Shown: positions 22,837 through 33,174, counted from the stretch's first letter. The stretch: 64,000 bases of DNA from Budvicia aquatica DSM 5075 = ATCC 35567 (GCF_000427805.1 NZ_ATYS01000002.1:124190-188189); one strand, 5' to 3'. Numbers and translations: made by a program. Notes: generated from the sequence alone by a model not told the origin.

Positions 22837-23541
22837 TTATTCCTGATGCAAAACCCCTAAAATGCTGGCTGAGGCGCTTTTACCATCAAGTAAATCCTGC
22901 ATCGGGCCGTTATAAGCAATATTACCTTCGACCACTAATAGCGTTCGCGGAGCAATACGCGCAGCATCGTCAAGGTTATGCGAGACCATAAGCAGCGTCA
23001 ACTGTTGCTCATTACAAACATTTTCAACTAAATCTAACATGTCATAACGTAACGCCGGATCGAGCGCAGAAAAAGGTTCATCTAACAATAAGATAGGTTG
23101 ATTTCTGACTAAACAACGGGCGAGGGCCGTTCTTTGCCGCTGGCCTCCGGAAAGTTGGGCCGGAAGGCGGTCTAAGTAATCTATCAGGCCGACACGCTGG
23201 CATATATCCCGTTTTTTTTGCTGCTGTTGGCGATTGAGCTTTAAACCCGGATTTAGCCCTAACCCGATATTTTGCTCAACGGTTAAATGAGCAAATAGGT
23301 TATTTTCCTGAAACAGCATCGATACCGGGCGTTGGGACGGGAGAGTATGGCTATGTTCAACGCCGTTTAATGTCAGTTCACCACTTTCAGGCATCACAAA
23401 ACCGGCAATCAGATGGAGCAGGGTGCTTTTTCCTGCTCCGCTGGGGCCGAGAATAGCCACACGTTCCCCTGCCTTAATATTAAGATCAAAGCACATCGAA
23501 ACCGGAGGATATAAGTAGCTCAGTTTATTCAGATTTATCAT
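22837..23541 (-). CDS. thiQ: Thiamine ABC transporter ATPase
   Basis: ATP-binding subunit of the thiamine/TPP importer. From ATG 23541 ([16 protein letters not shown], matching the family start) it is 234 residues with Walker A GPSGAGKS at 32-39, Q-loop [13 protein letters not shown], signature LSGGQRQR, Walker [14 protein letters not shown] and the switch histidine in LMVSHNLDD. The start overlaps the thiP 3' end by 17 bp, so the two are co-translated. Confidence 0.95.
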   Translation of the reverse strand: MINLNKLSYLYPPVSMCFDLNIKAGERVAILGPSGAGKSTLLHLIAGFVMPESGELTLNGVEHSHTLPSQRPVSMLFQENNLFAHLTVEQNIGLGLNPGLKLNRQQQQKKRDICQRVGLIDYLDRLPAQLSGGQRQRTALARCLVRNQPILLLDEPFSALDPALRYDMLDLVENVCNEQQLTLLMVSHNLDDAARIAPRTLLVVEGNIAYNGPMQDLLDGKSASASILGVLHQE

Positions 23542-25132
23542 GGCGTCCGGGAAGTCGTTCAATCAGAGTAAATAGCAAAAAACAGAGTAATAGTAGCAGA
23601 AGCGAGGTCACCGCACCTGATTCGCTGCGATAGTTACCTAACTGCTGATAGAGATAATAAGGCAGGGTACGGAACTGCTCATTACCAAACAGAGCAATCA
23701 CGCCAAAGTCACCAATAGACAATACGCTGGCAAAGGCCAGTGCCTGAGCTATCGGTCGCTTTAACGCTTTTAGTTCGATCCAGCGCAGGCGATTCCAGCC
23801 CGAAAGTCCTAAAGACTGGCTTAACAAAGAATATCGTTCTGCCAGATCGCGCATCGGATTTTCCAGCACTTTCAGAGCATAAGGGATCGCCATTAATGCA
23901 TTGGTTACGATGACTATGCCATCAGCGGATTCCGGTAGTCCAACGCTGTGATTTAACAGCAGAAAGAATCCGGTAGCCAGAACAATGGCGGGCATCGCCA
24001 GAATAACCATGCCGCTCATCTCTATCCGGGATCCCCAGCGATTGTTGCGTAACCTGAGTTCCCGGCTACTCCATAACAGCATCATGGTTAACAGAATACT
24101 TAGCAGGCCAGAGCCTAACGCAATGCGCAGCGAGGTGCCTAATGCCCGCCAGACGGCAGATTGACTCAGGACGCTGATGACTGAGCTATTGATGCCATCA
24201 ATAACGACGGCCAGCAGCGGAGGTAGCATCAGTATCAATGTAAAGCCAATCAGCAGGCTATCGACAATTTTTTCCCGTAGCGAATCCTGATTGTCCTGCC
24301 ACTTTTGCCCGTATGTGTGACCAACCGGCAGGGACGGATTTAAGCGCTGGCTGAGCATCACTATAGCTAGACAACAACATAGTTGAATTAGGCCAAGCAG
24401 GGCAGCCCGCTGAGGATCAAAGTCGTAGTGCAAAGCCTGATAGATAGCGAGTTCGATGGTCGTTGCTTTAGGACCTCCGCCGAGGGAGAGCACTGTGGCG
24501 AAGCTGGCAAAGCACAGCATAAAAATGAGTGCCCCGGTAGGCAATATTTGTCGCCGAAGTGCCGGCCACTCAACAAAGCGAAAACGCTGTAAGGCATTCA
24601 TGCCTAACTGAGCGGCCAACTGGCGCTGCTCAACGGCAATACCTTCTAAAGATTGCAGCAATAATCGGGTTGCCAGCGGCAGATTAAAAAACGCATGGGC
24701 CAGCAAAATGCCCTGAAGTCCATAAGGTGAGAAGTTATAGCGAATGCCAATGGAACTAAGGCACTTTGCCAGCCACCCTTGCTGGCCATAAACGCTGAGG
24801 ATACCGAATACCGCAACTAAAACCGGCAAGACCAGCGTCATGGCACACAGGCGCAATAATAGGGTTCGTCCGAAAAAACGTCGGCGATAGAGTGCCCTGG
24901 CGACAAAAATAGCCGGTACCAGTGAGATAACCGCCGACAGAAAGGCCTGCCAAAATGTGAAACCCACCACGTGCCATAAATAGCTATCACTCAGCAGCGC
25001 TTTAATATCACCGGGCGGGGAATATATCCAAAGGGCAGCAAAGGCAAAAAAAGCAACGCTTAGGATCAGCGTTGCAGCGATGATGCCGGGCCACAGCCAA
25101 TGAGGGATTACTGGCTGACGGCGCGTTGCCAT
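23525..25132 (-). CDS. thiP: Thiamine ABC transporter permease
   Basis: Inner-membrane permease made of two fused BPD-type halves with about twelve membrane segments, importing thiamine and TPP. From ATG 25132 ([16 protein letters not shown]) it is 535 residues, close to the 536 of E. coli. Each half has an EAA-like loop that contacts ThiQ (first around [20 protein letters not shown], second around [18 protein letters not shown]). It overlaps thiB by 25 bp and thiQ by 17 bp. Confidence 0.95.
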   Translation of the reverse strand: MATRRQPVIPHWLWPGIIAATLILSVAFFAFAALWIYSPPGDIKALLSDSYLWHVVGFTFWQAFLSAVISLVPAIFVARALYRRRFFGRTLLLRLCAMTLVLPVLVAVFGILSVYGQQGWLAKCLSSIGIRYNFSPYGLQGILLAHAFFNLPLATRLLLQSLEGIAVEQRQLAAQLGMNALQRFRFVEWPALRRQILPTGALIFMLCFASFATVLSLGGGPKATTIELAIYQALHYDFDPQRAALLGLIQLCCCLAIVMLSQRLNPSLPVGHTYGQKWQDNQDSLREKIVDSLLIGFTLILMLPPLLAVVIDGINSSVISVLSQSAVWRALGTSLRIALGSGLLSILLTMMLLWSSRELRLRNNRWGSRIEMSGMVILAMPAIVLATGFFLLLNHSVGLPESADGIVIVTNALMAIPYALKVLENPMRDLAERYSLLSQSLGLSGWNRLRWIELKALKRPIAQALAFASVLSIGDFGVIALFGNEQFRTLPYYLYQQLGNYRSESGAVTSLLLLLLCFLLFTLIERLPGRHDKSE

Positions 25133-26115
25133 GATTGAATCCATGCAGCTCGGTTGTCTGAAACTTCCTGTGGAGTGAATTCCAATGTATTGGTCGGTTT
25201 TACCGTTTGGGTAAATGCCTGCGGTAGCGGGATATCTATGACCGGATACATCCAGTTACTGGTTGGAATCTGTGACTGGAAGGCCGGAGTAGTAATAAAC
25301 TTCATAAATTCAGCGGCCAACGTTGGCTGTTTACTTGAAGCCAATTGACCTGCCACTTCTACCTGCATGTAGTGGCCCTCACTGAAAGGTGCAGCAACAT
25401 ACTGATGCTTATTCTCTTCTATCACATGATAAGCCGGGGAAGTGGTATAACTGAGGACTAAATCGGCTTCCCCCTTCAGGAACAGGCCATAAGCATCGCT
25501 CCATCCTTTGGTGACGGTGACGGTTTTGTTTGCCAGCTTCTGCCAGGCTTCAGGCGCTTTATCCCCATAGACTTTTTGCATCCAAAGTAATAAGCCAAGT
25601 CCGGGAGTGCTGGTACGCGGATCCTGATAAATCACCTTCCAGGATTCCGGGCTTTCAATCAGCTCATGCAGGCTTTTAGGCGGGTTTTTTAGCGACTCAT
25701 TATTGTAGACAAAGGCAAAATAACCATAGTCGTAAGGAATAAAGGTGGAATTGTTCCAGCCGCCCGGTAGTGTGAGTGAGCGAGTGGCTATATCAATATT
25801 ATGTGGTACAAACAGGCCGGTTTTTTCCGCTGCGGTAAGCAGATTATTATCTAAACCTAATACCAGATCGGCACTGCTATTTTTGCCTTCCATGCGTAAA
25901 CGGTTGAGCAGCGATACACCGTCAGCCAGCGCAACAAATTTTAGCTCGCACTCACATTGAGCTTCAAAAGCCTGTTTTATCTTTGGACCGGGACCCCAGT
26001 CAGAGGCAAAAGAGTCATAGGTATAGACGGTCAGGGTAGGTTTTGCACTAGCTGCATTAATCAGCATAGGTGACGTGATTAACACCAATACCACAGCAAT
26101 GAATTGTTTAAACAC
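25108..26115 (-). CDS. thiB: Thiamine-binding periplasmic protein
   Basis: Captures thiamine, TMP and TPP for ThiPQ. The 335 residues open with a signal peptide ending near INAASAK, followed by LTVYTYDSFASDWGPGP, typical of ThiB. Further landmarks are SADLVLGLDNNLL, FIPYDYGYFAFVYN and YTTSPAYHVI. It is the first gene of thiBPQ and lies directly downstream of a TPP riboswitch. Confidence 0.95.
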   Translation of the reverse strand: MFKQFIAVVLVLITSPMLINAASAKPTLTVYTYDSFASDWGPGPKIKQAFEAQCECELKFVALADGVSLLNRLRMEGKNSSADLVLGLDNNLLTAAEKTGLFVPHNIDIATRSLTLPGGWNNSTFIPYDYGYFAFVYNNESLKNPPKSLHELIESPESWKVIYQDPRTSTPGLGLLLWMQKVYGDKAPEAWQKLANKTVTVTKGWSDAYGLFLKGEADLVLSYTTSPAYHVIEENKHQYVAAPFSEGHYMQVEVAGQLASSKQPTLAAEFMKFITTPAFQSQIPTSNWMYPVIDIPLPQAFTQTVKPTNTLEFTPQEVSDNRAAWIQSWQRAVSQ

Positions 26116-26204
26116 TTTGCGCTCCTAAACAGTGGGCAAAGGTCTTTGAGCAGGTTGAATGTTCAACAAAGAACGGGAATACCGATCCTCAATCAGATTC
26201 ACTC

Positions 26205-26306
26205 TCAAATCCCTTCGCCGGTATTAACCGGATCAGGTTCGACGGGTAAGGTTTATATAACATAAACACATTCTCAGCTTAGCAGCACCCCGTTGAGAAG
26301 GGGTCA
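26205..26306 (-). promoter_or_regulatory. TPP riboswitch (THI element) controlling thiBPQ
   Basis: On the minus strand the element reads GGGGTGC, then CTGAGA, then ACCC, GAACCTGATC, CGGTTAATACCG and GCGAAGGGA in the standard order of the THI element. It ends about 90 bases before the thiB start. TPP binding should lower thiBPQ expression. The variable arm between CTGAGA and ACCC is AT-rich and moderately long. The divergent gene at 26467 is outside its control. Confidence 0.93.
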
Positions 26307-26466
26307 TTGTAGAGGCTATTAGAGATGTGGGGAAGTAGATTATTCGCCTGATCCAATCTCCCTGATAACGGTATGGAAATTATTTTATAGTCATGGACTG
26401 GTTTTATATTCTTCTGTAATTTAATTGATTCGGCATTGAGCGCTAGAGTATTTCAGGAGATCCATC

Positions 26467-27144
26467 ATGAATCTGGTTATGCTTGTTTACCCACAGCTGA
26501 CGCAGTTAGATCTTACCGGCCCGCTGGAGGTTTTTTCTCGTTTTAAACAGCTGACTGTTCATCTAGTATGGAAAACACTGGATCCGGTTGAGGATGCCGG
26601 CGGGTTAAGAATACTTCCCTCTGTCACTATGGCTGATTGTCCGCAGGCTGATATTTTATTTGTGCCGGGCGGGCCGGGACAGGTCACTCTGATGGAAGAT
26701 GCCGACACACTGACGTTTCTGAAACAGCAGGCGGAGCAGGCTGACTATGTTACTTCAGTATGTACCGGGTCGTTGGTTCTGGCTGCTGCGGGGGTGCTGA
26801 CAGGCTATCGGGCAACCTGCCACTGGCTTTCACTGAGCCAGCTGGCCTACTTTGGCATTGAGCCGGTTAATCAGCGAGTCGTCATCGATCGCAACCGGAT
26901 TACCGGCGCAGGCGTTACTTCCGGCATTGATTTTGCCCTTACCCTGTGTGGCGAACTTTTCGGCGCTGAAAGTGCTAAGAAAGTTCAGCTGTCTCTGGAG
27001 TACGATCCTGCCCCGCCGTTTACCTGCGGATCTCCGGCTAAGGCTGAACCGGAGATTGTTGCTCAGGTTAGACAATCGACCCGTGCTTTTCAGCAGCACA
27101 GAGAGGCATTAGCTAAAAGAATTGCCGACGATATGGCCGGCTAA
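26467..27144 (+). CDS. DJ-1/PfpI family protein, isonitrile-hydratase-like
   Basis: Cytosolic DJ-1/PfpI superfamily protein of 225 residues. It resembles the Pseudomonas isonitrile hydratase InhA along its whole length: LTQLDLTGPLEVF, DILFVPGGPGQVTLMED, the nucleophile elbow YVTSVCTGSLVLAAAGVL with Cys99, GVTSGIDFALTL and VQLSLEYDPAPPF. InhA converts isonitriles to N-formamides. Activity here is inferred from similarity. There is no AraC-type DNA-binding domain at the C-terminus, so it is not a GlxA-type regulator. AGGAG precedes the ATG. It stands alone, convergent with the DUF554 gene. Confidence 0.85.
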   Translation: MNLVMLVYPQLTQLDLTGPLEVFSRFKQLTVHLVWKTLDPVEDAGGLRILPSVTMADCPQADILFVPGGPGQVTLMEDADTLTFLKQQAEQADYVTSVCTGSLVLAAAGVLTGYRATCHWLSLSQLAYFGIEPVNQRVVIDRNRITGAGVTSGIDFALTLCGELFGAESAKKVQLSLEYDPAPPFTCGSPAKAEPEIVAQVRQSTRAFQQHREALAKRIADDMAG

Positions 27145-27170
27145 CTACTTATAGACCAGTTATAGGCCAG

Positions 27171-27890
27171 CTAGCCGATTAACCTGTGCCAAAACAGCGA
27201 CAGTGGAATGACAATCACTAAGGCCGGCAGGAAGTTAACCACGGCAAAGATCTTGATTTGGGCAATTCTTAGTCCGACGGCGACCATAATCAGGCCGCCA
27301 CAGGCTGAGAAATCGCCCAGTGATACCTCGGTCATATAAGGCATAATTAATCGGGCAGATAAAAACAGCAGGGCCTGAATAATAAACTGGGGAATGGCGA
27401 TAGACATGACGGCCGCCCCTAGCGAAATAGCGAAAATCAGGGCAGTAAAAATATCCAGAGCAGACTTTACTACCAGCAGTTGGTAATCACCGGTCATACC
27501 TTCGGTCAGTGAACCGACAATACCGGTGCCGCTGGCACAGAATAAAACGATAAGTGCGGTAAAATTCTGGTTGTAGAGTTCGGCCGATAAACCATGCTTA
27601 CGTGGCGGAACAACCCGGGCCAGCGTGCGTTGAACAAAACCACCAAATTTTTGCACGCCATTTTCCATATAGCACAGCTCACCTATCGCTACGCCAAGGA
27701 TTATCGCCAGTGCGACTACCGGAAGTTGCTGAACTTTAATAATTAAAGTAATGCCCATGGCAATAGAAACCATGGCAAAAGCGGAAGGTAAACCCTCCTG
27801 TAGGCGTTTTGGAATAAAGGGCGCAAGCAGTAAACCCAATCCACCACCAATCATAATGGCGGCACCGTTAATTAACGGACCTATCATCAT
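27171..27890 (-). CDS. DUF554 inner-membrane protein (YqgA-like)
   Basis: Polytopic membrane protein of 239 residues with about six to seven hydrophobic segments, family DUF554 (E. coli YqgA). Function unknown. Landmarks are MIGPLINGAAIMIGGGLGLL at the N-terminus, FCASGTGIVGSLTEGMTGD in the middle and SACGGLIMVAVGLRI near the end. It is the last gene before the flagellar locus and is the left-hand border of that locus in this genome. Confidence 0.88.
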   Translation of the reverse strand: MMIGPLINGAAIMIGGGLGLLLAPFIPKRLQEGLPSAFAMVSIAMGITLIIKVQQLPVVALAIILGVAIGELCYMENGVQKFGGFVQRTLARVVPPRKHGLSAELYNQNFTALIVLFCASGTGIVGSLTEGMTGDYQLLVVKSALDIFTALIFAISLGAAVMSIAIPQFIIQALLFLSARLIMPYMTEVSLGDFSACGGLIMVAVGLRIAQIKIFAVVNFLPALVIVIPLSLFWHRLIG

Positions 27891-28029
27891 TGTTCACCTT
27901 ATTTGATCATTTATATGCAAGACCGGTAGGGGACGATAGTACCCATTCACACCGAAATTATCATGGCAGAAAGTGGCTTTTTATCGGGGGAATGTATTCG
28001 GGGGTTTGATTGGCAGGGAAGGCGCGGGT

Positions 28030-28076
28030 GAAATAAAAAAGTAAATAGTGATGCCATTATAATAATGGCATCACTA
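28030..28076 (-). terminator. Rho-independent terminator after lfhA
   Basis: On the minus strand a stem of about 14 bp (TAGTGATGCCATTA / TAATGGCATCACTA) is followed by TTTACTTTTTTATTT. It lies 8 bp after the lfhA stop and ends the lfiM-to-lfhA operon. Confidence 0.88.
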
Positions 28077-28084
28077 AATGCAAA

Positions 28085-30181
28085 TTAGGCCAGAGAGCCA
28101 ACGATATTCAGTTCGCTTTCATCCGGTACTTCGTTATAAGACAGCACGTGAAGGCCCGGGGCGAACAGGCGAGCATAGCGCGCCAGTAATGGTCTCAACT
28201 GCGGTGTTACTAGCAGAATAGGCTCACAGCCCTGTGCTTTCATATGCTCTTTGATCACCGGCATATTGGTCTGGAGTTGCGTTAGAATATTAGGATCGAC
28301 CGGGAAGCTGTCCAACGCCACCTTGCTCGATTGTTGAGCCTGATTTAAGGAGCTAAGCAGCATGTTTTCCAGCGTATTGTCGATAGTATAGGTGGCCAGT
28401 TTTTTACGGTCCTGATTGAGCCCATAAACAATAGCGCGACGTAAGGCATAGCGAACGTCAGAAGCCAACAGAATAGGATCTTTGGTTACGCTTGAGCTTT
28501 CTAACAGCGTAGAGCTGATAGTTACAATATCTTTAAGTGAAACCTGTTCCACCAATAGCTGACGATAAATGCGCAGTAACTGGCTAAAGTTAAGGGCAGA
28601 GGATAAGTCTTCAGCCAGCTTAGGTGCAATCGATGACAGGCGTTCGTGCAGGTGAGTGATGTCATCATAATTAAACAGATCCGGCAAACACTGGCGGGCC
28701 ACTTTATTGACGTGAGTTGCTACCACGCTGGCGCAGTCAACAACCTGATAGCCCAGGTTTAATGCCTTAGGCTTTTGTTCCGGAGTAATCCAAGTAACCG
28801 GCATGCCATAAGCCGGATCGTTATCTAACACACCGTCAATCTCGCCATAGGTTTCTGTTGACGGGATCGCCATCAGTTTATCGGCATGAACTTCGCCGGT
28901 AGCAACCTTAACGCTATTAATATGAATAGCGTATTGCGCCGGCTTAAGGCGGAAATTCTCGCGGATTCGAACTTCAGGCAGTAATACGCCGCAGGTTTCA
29001 GAAATTACCTGGCGTACCCCGCGTATCCGCTGAGTCAACGGATTGCCTTTAGATTGATCGACCAGCGTCACCAGTTTATAACCCAAGTTCAGGCCAATAG
29101 GCTCAACCACCGGAATAGTATCCCAGCTTACCGTTTGGGCGGTATCTTCAACCATGGCACTGCTGACTGCCGCAATATCTTCTTCCGGCGCCGGCTTTTC
29201 TATCGCTTTACTTCTCTTCCAGGCGACAAAGACCAGTACGCCGGTAAAGGTAAGGAAGGCCATATGAGGCATGCCCGGAACAATGGCCAGAATAAACATA
29301 ACCAAAGCGGCGGTATACAGTAAGGTTGGTGATGCCAAAAGTTGAGATTTGATCTCATCAGACATATCGCCGCTGTCGCTGACGCGGGTAACAATAATAG
29401 CCGCCGCAGTTGACAGTAACAGCGACGGAATCTGGCCTACCAGGCCGTCACCGATGGTTAACAGAACATATTGTTCAAATGCGGTGCTGGCATCTAAATT
29501 ATGTTTAAAGATACCAATTAAAATACCACCGATGACGTTGATCACCAGAATCATGATGCCGGCGATAGCATCACCACGAACGAACTTAGAGGCTCCGTCC
29601 ATTGCACCATAGAAATCGGCTTCGTTAGAAACGTCTTTACGGCGGATTCTTGCCTGATCCTGATTAATTAGTCCGGCATTTAAATCAGCATCGATCGCCA
29701 TTTGCTTGCCCGGTAGGGCATCAAGCGTAAAGCGAGCCGATACTTCTGAAATCCGCTCGGCACCTTTAGTCACAACCACAAAGTTGATGATCATCAGAAT
29801 GACGAACACCACGAAGCCGACGACAAAGTTACCACCGATAACAACCTGACCAAAGGCTTCGATAACCTTACCGGCTGCGCCGACCCCTTCATGACCGTTA
29901 AGTAATACCACTCGGGTTGATGCCACGTTTAGGGTTAAACGCATCAGCGTGGTGATCAGCAATATGGTCGGGAAAATGGCGAAGTCCAGCGGTCGCTTAC
30001 TGTTGACGCTGACTAATAACACCAAAATAGCTAAGACGATATTAAAGGTAAAGAGTACGTCCAGCACGATTGGAGGTAGTGGCAGAATAACCATTGCCAA
30101 TACGCACAGCAGCAAAATTGGCACGCCAATATGTCCTGCTCTTAGCGTTGAAAATACGCCTTTTAAGGAAAACTTACTCAT
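28085..30181 (-). CDS. lfhA: FlhA-family flagellar export gate protein (lateral LfhA)
   Basis: Main export-gate component of the flagellar type III apparatus. The 698 residues have an N-terminal membrane half with about eight segments, the FHIPEP-family signature EVSARFTLDALPGKQMAID in the following loop, and a large cytosolic C-terminal domain that docks substrates and chaperones (from about residue 330). It is the last gene of the minus-strand operon lfiM-N-P-Q-R-lfhB-lfhA and overlaps lfhB by 8 bp. The gene order identifies it as lateral (Flag-2) rather than primary FlhA. Confidence 0.95.
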   Translation of the reverse strand: MSKFSLKGVFSTLRAGHIGVPILLLCVLAMVILPLPPIVLDVLFTFNIVLAILVLLVSVNSKRPLDFAIFPTILLITTLMRLTLNVASTRVVLLNGHEGVGAAGKVIEAFGQVVIGGNFVVGFVVFVILMIINFVVVTKGAERISEVSARFTLDALPGKQMAIDADLNAGLINQDQARIRRKDVSNEADFYGAMDGASKFVRGDAIAGIMILVINVIGGILIGIFKHNLDASTAFEQYVLLTIGDGLVGQIPSLLLSTAAAIIVTRVSDSGDMSDEIKSQLLASPTLLYTAALVMFILAIVPGMPHMAFLTFTGVLVFVAWKRSKAIEKPAPEEDIAAVSSAMVEDTAQTVSWDTIPVVEPIGLNLGYKLVTLVDQSKGNPLTQRIRGVRQVISETCGVLLPEVRIRENFRLKPAQYAIHINSVKVATGEVHADKLMAIPSTETYGEIDGVLDNDPAYGMPVTWITPEQKPKALNLGYQVVDCASVVATHVNKVARQCLPDLFNYDDITHLHERLSSIAPKLAEDLSSALNFSQLLRIYRQLLVEQVSLKDIVTISSTLLESSSVTKDPILLASDVRYALRRAIVYGLNQDRKKLATYTIDNTLENMLLSSLNQAQQSSKVALDSFPVDPNILTQLQTNMPVIKEHMKAQGCEPILLVTPQLRPLLARYARLFAPGLHVLSYNEVPDESELNIVGSLA

Positions 30182-31310
30182 ACTGCTTCAATACCTCATT
30201 GGGGATAGATATTTGGGTGTTTAATTTAGGTTTATCAGCCGCCTGGCCTGCCCGCCATGATTTCAGTTGCAATACGTAAGTCAGTACGTAGGCAATGGCG
30301 CGGTAAAGCTGTGCCGGAATCTGTTGGTTAATGCGCGTAGTGTGATAAATCGCCCGGGCTAACGGGGGCAATTCAACAATTTCAATCTGATTTGCTCGGG
30401 CGACTTCTCGTATATAGAGCGCCACTTCATCAACGCCTTTAGCCACCACATAAGGGGCCATCGCTTTATCCGGCGCATATTTTAATGCCACGGCAAAGTG
30501 CGTCGGGTTGGTAATAATAACGTCGGCACCGGGCACGGTTTTGTTAATCTGGCCCATAGCAAACTGGCGCTGCAGCTGACGAATTCGGCCTTTAACCTCT
30601 GGCTTACCTTCACTATTTTTGTATTCTTCTTTAACTTCCTGCTTGGTCATTTTCATTTTTTTAGTAAACAGGTGCTTACTTAAAGGAATATCAATAAAGG
30701 CAAATACGGCGATGGTGATAATAAAATAGACCATGATGCTGTAGTAATCGCCCAATCCCTTTTTGATTGCGTCATTAAGGTGTAGCCCCTGAAGCAGCAT
30801 CATCTCGCCGATAGAACCGCGGATCATGACATATAGCAGGTAAAGTAAAACGCCACACTTGACTAACATTTTCAGAACGTCGGTCAAATGGCTGGCTGAA
30901 ACTAATCGCTTAATCCCGCTGATAGGATTGAGTTTTTTAAAGTCCGGAATTAATTTATTAGGGGTAAATAACCAGCCGCCCGGTACCAGCGTGGCAATAA
31001 AACACGCCACCGGAATGGGAACCAAGGTGGCTAAAAATTTAATAATGATCATGACGTTAGTCATTAGAAATAGCGCCATTGCCTCATTGTCATCCAGCTT
31101 ACCGGCCATAACGCCCACCGCCTCAAATGACTCTTCAACCAGCTTGCCGTAATACGGGAAGAAGCTGCTGATGGTCATCAAAGAGACGACCAGGCCCGCA
31201 GCCATCGTGACGTCTTTTGAACGGGGGATATCCCCTTTATTTCTCGCCTTACGCAGTTTCCCTGCGGTAGGTTTTTCCGACTTTTCGCCGCTGCTGCTTT
31301 GCCCTGACAT
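30174..31310 (-). CDS. lfhB: FlhB-family export substrate-specificity switch (lateral LfhB)
   Basis: Controls the switch from hook to filament export. The 378 residues have four membrane segments and a cytosolic C-terminal domain with the self-cleavage site NPTH at 268-271 (VIITNPTHFAVALKY). The N-terminus has the usual EKSEKPTAGKLRKARNKGDI. The TAATG overlap with lfiR and the overlap with lfhA show tight coupling. Confidence 0.95.
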   Translation of the reverse strand: MSGQSSSGEKSEKPTAGKLRKARNKGDIPRSKDVTMAAGLVVSLMTISSFFPYYGKLVEESFEAVGVMAGKLDDNEAMALFLMTNVMIIIKFLATLVPIPVACFIATLVPGGWLFTPNKLIPDFKKLNPISGIKRLVSASHLTDVLKMLVKCGVLLYLLYVMIRGSIGEMMLLQGLHLNDAIKKGLGDYYSIMVYFIITIAVFAFIDIPLSKHLFTKKMKMTKQEVKEEYKNSEGKPEVKGRIRQLQRQFAMGQINKTVPGADVIITNPTHFAVALKYAPDKAMAPYVVAKGVDEVALYIREVARANQIEIVELPPLARAIYHTTRINQQIPAQLYRAIAYVLTYVLQLKSWRAGQAADKPKLNTQISIPNEVLKQYE

Positions 31311-32083
31311 TACTGAACCCTCAGCTTATCGAGTTGATCCAACACCGTATTAGTGAGATTTAGATAATGGTCTGGAATGTTAGTAGACAGCAGCATCAGA
31401 CACAGTAATCCAAACAGCATGCTGATAGGAAAACCCAGCGAAAACAGATTAAGCGTCGGCGATACGCGGTTAAGCAGGCCAAAGACACCCTGAACAATTA
31501 ACATAATCAGTGTGGTTGGCAACGCCAGTAACACCGCTGACGAGATAACCCAGCCCAGTCCTAGCCCCAGCGTTTTCAGCGACAGGTCGTTAATTGCCTG
31601 ACCGATAGGCCAATAGCTAAAACCTTTAAATAAAATAGTGATAAACAGCAGGTGTCCGTCCATTGATAAAAACAGCAGGGCGGTAAATATAAAAATCAGC
31701 TGAGAGATCACCGTTGTCGACGCGCCGCTGCCCGGATCGTTCATCACAGCCATACCCAGACCCATATTAAAAGAAAGAATATGGCCGGCAGTTTGCAGCG
31801 CAACAAACACCAACTGCACTAGGGAACCAAAAATCAGCCCCCATAGAATTTGTTCGCTGATTAATAACAGGCTACGTACAGAGATCAGGTCATTAAGCAC
31901 GACGTTGCTGGCAATCATCGGTGTCATCACGATGGATAAAAACATGGCCAGACAGACTTTGGCCTTAACCGGAAATGAGCTCTGATCGAAAATAGGGCAA
32001 AAATGGAAAAACGATAAGATACGCACAAACGGAAGCCAAATGGCTAACATAGGTGTAATCAATGCGTTAATATCGATGCCCAT
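31310..32083 (-). CDS. lfiR: FliR-family export gate protein (lateral LfiR)
   Basis: Membrane core component of the flagellar export gate, 257 residues with about six hydrophobic segments. Landmarks are WLPFVRILSFFHFCPIFDQS at the N-terminus and NMGLGMAVMNDPGSGAST, the conserved FliR/YscT/SpaR signature. Six bases separate it from lfiQ. Confidence 0.94.
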   Translation of the reverse strand: MGIDINALITPMLAIWLPFVRILSFFHFCPIFDQSSFPVKAKVCLAMFLSIVMTPMIASNVVLNDLISVRSLLLISEQILWGLIFGSLVQLVFVALQTAGHILSFNMGLGMAVMNDPGSGASTTVISQLIFIFTALLFLSMDGHLLFITILFKGFSYWPIGQAINDLSLKTLGLGLGWVISSAVLLALPTTLIMLIVQGVFGLLNRVSPTLNLFSLGFPISMLFGLLCLMLLSTNIPDHYLNLTNTVLDQLDKLRVQ

Positions 32084-32089
32084 ACTGCG

Positions 32090-32362
32090 TTATCCTATGT
32101 AACCGGCGGCTTGATGGAACATATCAACCGTAAAGTCAGTCAACTTGAGCCACATCCATTTTCCGCCAAAGATTAATACCACCAGCGTCATAACCAAACG
32201 CGGTAAAAAGCTTAGCGTTTGTTCATTAATTTGAGTTGCAGCCTGAAAAATACTGACGCACAGGCCGACCAGCAGGCTAGGTATAATGGCCACGGCGCAG
32301 ATAATTAATATTAAATAAATACCGCGTGAAACAATGTCTGAAGCTAGATCAATCGTCATCAT
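32090..32362 (-). CDS. lfiQ: FliQ-family export gate protein (lateral LfiQ)
   Basis: Small two-helix membrane protein of the export gate. From ATG 32362 it is 90 residues (MMTIDLASDIVSRGIYL...), the standard FliQ size, with the conserved LVGLCVSIFQAATQINEQTL. The next codon is also ATG, so the start may be one residue later. A longer reading frame back to 32413 lies inside lfiP and is rejected. lfiP stops 3 bp upstream. Confidence 0.93.
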   Translation of the reverse strand: MMTIDLASDIVSRGIYLILIICAVAIIPSLLVGLCVSIFQAATQINEQTLSFLPRLVMTLVVLIFGGKWMWLKLTDFTVDMFHQAAGYIG

Positions 32363-32364
32363 AG

Positions 32365-33174
32365 CTACATGCCCTGTATGCTTGAGGTGAGTGTGCCTAC
32401 CGTTAATGCCCATCCGTCACATAACACGAACAGCATTAATTTAAACGGTAGCGAAACAATCAGCGGTGATAGCATCATCATACCCATCGCCATCAGTACG
32501 CTGGCGACGATCATATCGATAACTAAGAAGGGGATATAAATCATAAACCCTATCTGGAATGCTGTTTTCAGCTCACTGAGCACAAATGCCGGAATAATAA
32601 TGGTCAGATCCTGATCTTTCGCTTCGCCAGTGGCTTTAGCGATATCCATTATTTGTTCAATGGCTTTAGTGCTGGTTTGTGCCAGCATAAATTGCTTTAA
32701 CGGTGATGATGCGTTACTTAGCGCCTGATTCAGGGTGATCTCATCATTCTGAAAAGGTTCCAGCGCAGTGGTATATACCTGATCCCATACCGGGCGCATA
32801 ACTAATAGGGTTAACGCCAGTGCTATACCGGTTAAGATCTTATTGGGCGGGCTTTGCTGCAGGCCTAAGGCTTGACGCAGAATAGCCAGCACAATAATAA
32901 AACGGGTAAAACAGGTCATCATCAAAACCATGATTGGCAGTAGGCCAAGCAGGGTCATCAGAATTAAAATCTGAATCTTGACGTTAAACTCTTGCCCGTT
33001 CTCGGTGGTATTGCTGGTAAACAGCGTCAGATCTCCACCGGCAGCTAAAAGCTTTGGCGAGAACAGCACTGCGATAAGCAGCGATAACAATATCAACCCT
33101 AACCGGAGACGGTTTTGACGTAACAATGGTCGGGGAAAAGCCTCCACCAGTGAGGCTGATGCTGTGGATATCAT
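32365..33174 (-). CDS. lfiP: FliP-family export gate protein (lateral LfiP)
   Basis: Forms the FliP5 core of the export gate. The 269 residues have an N-terminal hydrophobic signal (LRLGLILLSLLIAVLFSPKLLAA region, about 24-46), then the conserved RFIIVLAILRQALGLQQSPP, LALTLLVMRPVW and SELKTAFQIGFMIYIPFLVID. Its ATGA start overlaps the lfiN stop, so there is no room for a fliO gene between fliN and fliP. Confidence 0.95.
   Translation of the reverse strand: MISTASASLVEAFPRPLLRQNRLRLGLILLSLLIAVLFSPKLLAAGGDLTLFTSNTTENGQEFNVKIQILILMTLLGLLPIMVLMMTCFTRFIIVLAILRQALGLQQSPPNKILTGIALALTLLVMRPVWDQVYTTALEPFQNDEITLNQALSNASSPLKQFMLAQTSTKAIEQIMDIAKATGEAKDQDLTIIIPAFVLSELKTAFQIGFMIYIPFLVIDMIVASVLMAMGMMMLSPLIVSLPFKLMLFVLCDGWALTVGTLTSSIQGM

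Noticed and set aside
26467-27144. GlxA-type AraC transcription regulator
   Set aside because: The DJ-1 domain is similar, but the protein ends before any AraC helix-turn-helix domain.
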